Shown here one piece after another: positions 6,323 through 6,856 of a stretch of 6,856 bases of DNA. The translations under genes and the position numbers were made by a program. Origin of the DNA: Candidatus Kuenenia stuttgartensis (lineage in GTDB: Bacteria; Planctomycetota; Planctomycetia; Isosphaerales; Isosphaeraceae). The notes below the pieces were generated by a model. The model had not been told where the DNA came from and made no database searches. It was given only the letters and a program-made list of their open reading frames with translations. Every line of letters begins with the position of its first letter. Positions within the stretch are counted from its first letter, which is position 1. The stretch is taken from the NCBI GenBank assembly GCA_945874095.1, contig CAMCFM010000245.1, positions 1 to 6,856 of the forward strand. Reading direction: 5' to 3'.

Positions 6323-6856
6323 TCAAAATCCCCGTCTAAGCCTTGAAGCAGCAACTGCTTCAGGGTCGTTGACCGGATATTCTGGCGATTGTCCTTCAAG
6401 CACTCTCAGAACATCTTCGGCCATCCAGCGGGCCATGTTGATCAGGCTTTCTTCCGTCTGGGCTGCGTTGTGGGGCGTGAGGATAACGTTATCAGTTCGG
6501 CCAATCAGTGGGTGGCCTGGAACGGCGGGTGGCTCGACTTCGTAAACATCAGCGCCGTATCCATATAAACGCTTTTCGTCGAGCGCCTTGGCCACTGCCG
6601 ATTCATCCACAACAGGCCCTCGGCAGGTGTTGAGCAGGATACAATCGGGCCTGACTTTGGCCAGGGTTTCGGTGTTGATCAGCTTGCGAGTGGATGAATC
6701 CAGTGGGACGTGAAGGCTGACATATTGGCTTGTCGCCAGAAGCGTGTCCAGATCGACTCGTTTTGCCCCCCCTGCCCGCTCAATGGAATGGGCTGGCATG
6801 TCGATGATGTCCGTGTATTGAACTTTCATGTCGAAAGCCTGATAGGCGATTTCGCC
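6323..6856 (-). CDS. D-isomer-specific 2-hydroxyacid dehydrogenase, C-terminal part (partial)
   Basis: The frame is open to the right edge, so the start is outside the window; 177 residues are visible of a family usually a little over 300 long. The fragment begins inside the Rossmann NAD-binding domain (GEIAYQAFDMKVQYTD). The Asp at the end of strand 2 fits NAD rather than NADP. SLHVPLDSSTRKLIN follows. Catalytic residues expected for the family are present: Arg79 in NTCRGPVVDE, Glu108 in DVYEVEP and His129 in TPHNAAQTEE (numbering of the visible fragment). The chain then returns towards the catalytic domain with EGQSPEYPVND. Relatives include phosphoglycerate dehydrogenase, glyoxylate/hydroxypyruvate reductase and CtBP-like dehydrogenases; the missing N-terminal part and lack of an ACT domain prevent a finer call, although absence of ACT argues against a classical long SerA. 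It converges on the GH3 gene, with 48 bp between the stops. Confidence 0.92.
   Translation of the reverse strand, partial: GEIAYQAFDMKVQYTDIIDMPAHSIERAGGAKRVDLDTLLATSQYVSLHVPLDSSTRKLINTETLAKVRPDCILLNTCRGPVVDESAVAKALDEKRLYGYGADVYEVEPPAVPGHPLIGRTDNVILTPHNAAQTEESLINMARWMAEDVLRVLEGQSPEYPVNDPEAVAASRLRRGF

Overview
The window is ordinary-looking bacterial chromosome of moderate GC. It is densely coded and has no RNA genes, mobile elements or CRISPR arrays that I can see. The style of the proteins suggests a planctomycete or a close relative: an exported HtrA-type protease with an N-L-G-M-S-G-G active site, a bacterial GH3 enzyme, poor Shine-Dalgarno use on several genes, and a secretion-type membrane protein at the left edge. 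This lineage call is inference from protein style, not from a marker gene.

Left part (1-2693). The last 32 codons of a membrane protein, possibly a GspF/PilC-type secretion protein, read rightwards and end at 101. Converging on it are two leftward genes: a TIGR01777/YfcH-like NAD(P)-binding epimerase-fold protein (1686-2693) and, 102 bp downstream of it, an exported HtrA/DegP-like serine protease with two PDZ domains (129-1583). For both leftward genes an ATG preceded by a good Shine-Dalgarno is preferred over a longer TTG-initiated reading.

Middle (2694-3127). A 434-bp divergent regulatory region without a gene. It holds a plausible leftward sigma-70-type promoter (perfect TTGACA), a weaker rightward one, and repeated TGATCAG motifs.

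Right part (3128-6274). Three co-directional genes: an alpha/beta hydrolase with an intact triad, a small PmtA/COG3963-like SAM-dependent methyltransferase of the phospholipid N-methyltransferase type, and a full-length GH3-family acyl-adenylating enzyme. The last two are 28 bp apart. A hairpin followed by a T-run lies at the GH3 stop codon, and the converging C-terminal half of a D-2-hydroxyacid dehydrogenase (6323 to the right edge) follows. The hydrolase, methyltransferase and GH3 set is the most interesting part of the window. It could be a small pathway that releases or modifies a lipid-derived acid and conjugates it through an acyl-AMP, but the substrates cannot be read from sequence.
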